Source: Clostridia bacterium
GTDB taxonomy: Bacteria; Bacillota; Clostridia; Christensenellales; Borkfalkiaceae
Direction of reading: 5' to 3'
Assembly: GCA_900768525.1 (NCBI GenBank)
Contig: CAAGDF010000077.1
Coordinates: 1-14,202 of the forward strand
DNA length: 14,202 bases
The position numbers were made by a program, and so were the translations under genes. Every line of letters starts with the position of its first letter. Within the stretch, counting starts at the first letter, position 1. Below are positions 14,067 to 14,202 of this stretch, piece after piece. A model generated the notes under the pieces. The model was not told the origin of the DNA, made no database searches, and saw only the letters and a list, made by a program, of their open reading frames with translations.

Positions 14067-14202
14067 TCGGCTACGTATTTCCAACCCCATTAGAACAATT
14101 TTTGCGCCGTCAAGTCGATTTGTGCGGCGTTAAACTCCCATCAACGTACGTCGAGTACGATTTCGGTCGTTTGCCTTGCACAAAAAAGCCGCAACCGTAT
14201 AC
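14067..14202. other. Terminal spacer with short inverted repeats, no gene recognised
   Basis: After the last gene there is no classical hairpin plus T tract. GCGCCG (14104-14109) and CGGCGT (14125-14130) can pair over a 15-base loop, and CGTAC-GTCGA-GTACG (14145-14159) is a small perfect hairpin. No convincing open frame with a start and ribosome binding site enters from the right edge. The region could be part of a dispersed intergenic repeat. Confidence 0.35.

Noticed and set aside
1..14202. CRISPR array, tRNA, rRNA, transposase or phage genes
   Set aside because: No regularly spaced identical repeats, cloverleaf-like sequences or mobile-element proteins were found by reading the window.

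Overview
The window looks like chromosomal DNA of a moderate-GC, Gram-positive-type Firmicute, probably an uncultured gut member of the Clostridia. That placement is inferred from strong AAGGAGG-type ribosome binding sites, a DUF1540 small protein, TTGACT/TATAAT-type promoters, hairpin-plus-T-tract terminators and surface proteins held by a C-terminal membrane helix. No tRNA, rRNA, CRISPR array, transposase or phage gene was seen.

Layout. Positions 1-484 hold no convincing gene. They contain a series of small hairpins, a very strong plus-strand terminator (263-300), an 11-bp terminal inverted repeat (303-394) and a two-way terminator (448-477). A 51-residue cysteine-rich DUF1540 protein lies on the minus strand (485-640). 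A near-consensus promoter (830-858) then drives rplI (ribosomal protein bL9), which stands outside its usual ribosomal neighbourhood. A repetitive 263-bp spacer leads to a flippase-like integral membrane protein (1654-3363) with a long acidic tail. A 19-bp-stem hairpin separates it from a convergent GH13 alpha-glucosidase (minus strand, 3466-5067).

The GH13 gene is divergent from an FAD-dependent oxidoreductase (5340-6518), which ends in a canonical terminator. The shared upstream region carries a promoter for each direction and a candidate palindromic operator over the GH13 -35 box.

The last 7.4 kb is a two-gene cell-surface operon. The first gene encodes a 1442-residue secreted, membrane-anchored protein: two carbohydrate-binding-like beta-sandwiches, a clan GH-A-like catalytic barrel, a C-terminal beta-sandwich, SLH-like repeats and a transmembrane anchor. 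Forty bases later comes a 998-residue non-catalytic partner made of several beta-sandwich modules, two Ig-like Big_3 repeats, another Ig-like module, a Ser/Asp linker, a Gly-Gly-Cys motif and a similar transmembrane anchor.

Together the last four genes suggest a carbohydrate-use locus: a large surface enzyme and a binding partner act on an extracellular glycan, and a cytoplasmic GH13 enzyme finishes short alpha-glucosides. The substrate, the link between GH13 and the surface operon, and the oxidoreductase's role are inferences. The surface pair, with its composite architecture and unusual anchoring, is the best candidate for an undescribed system.
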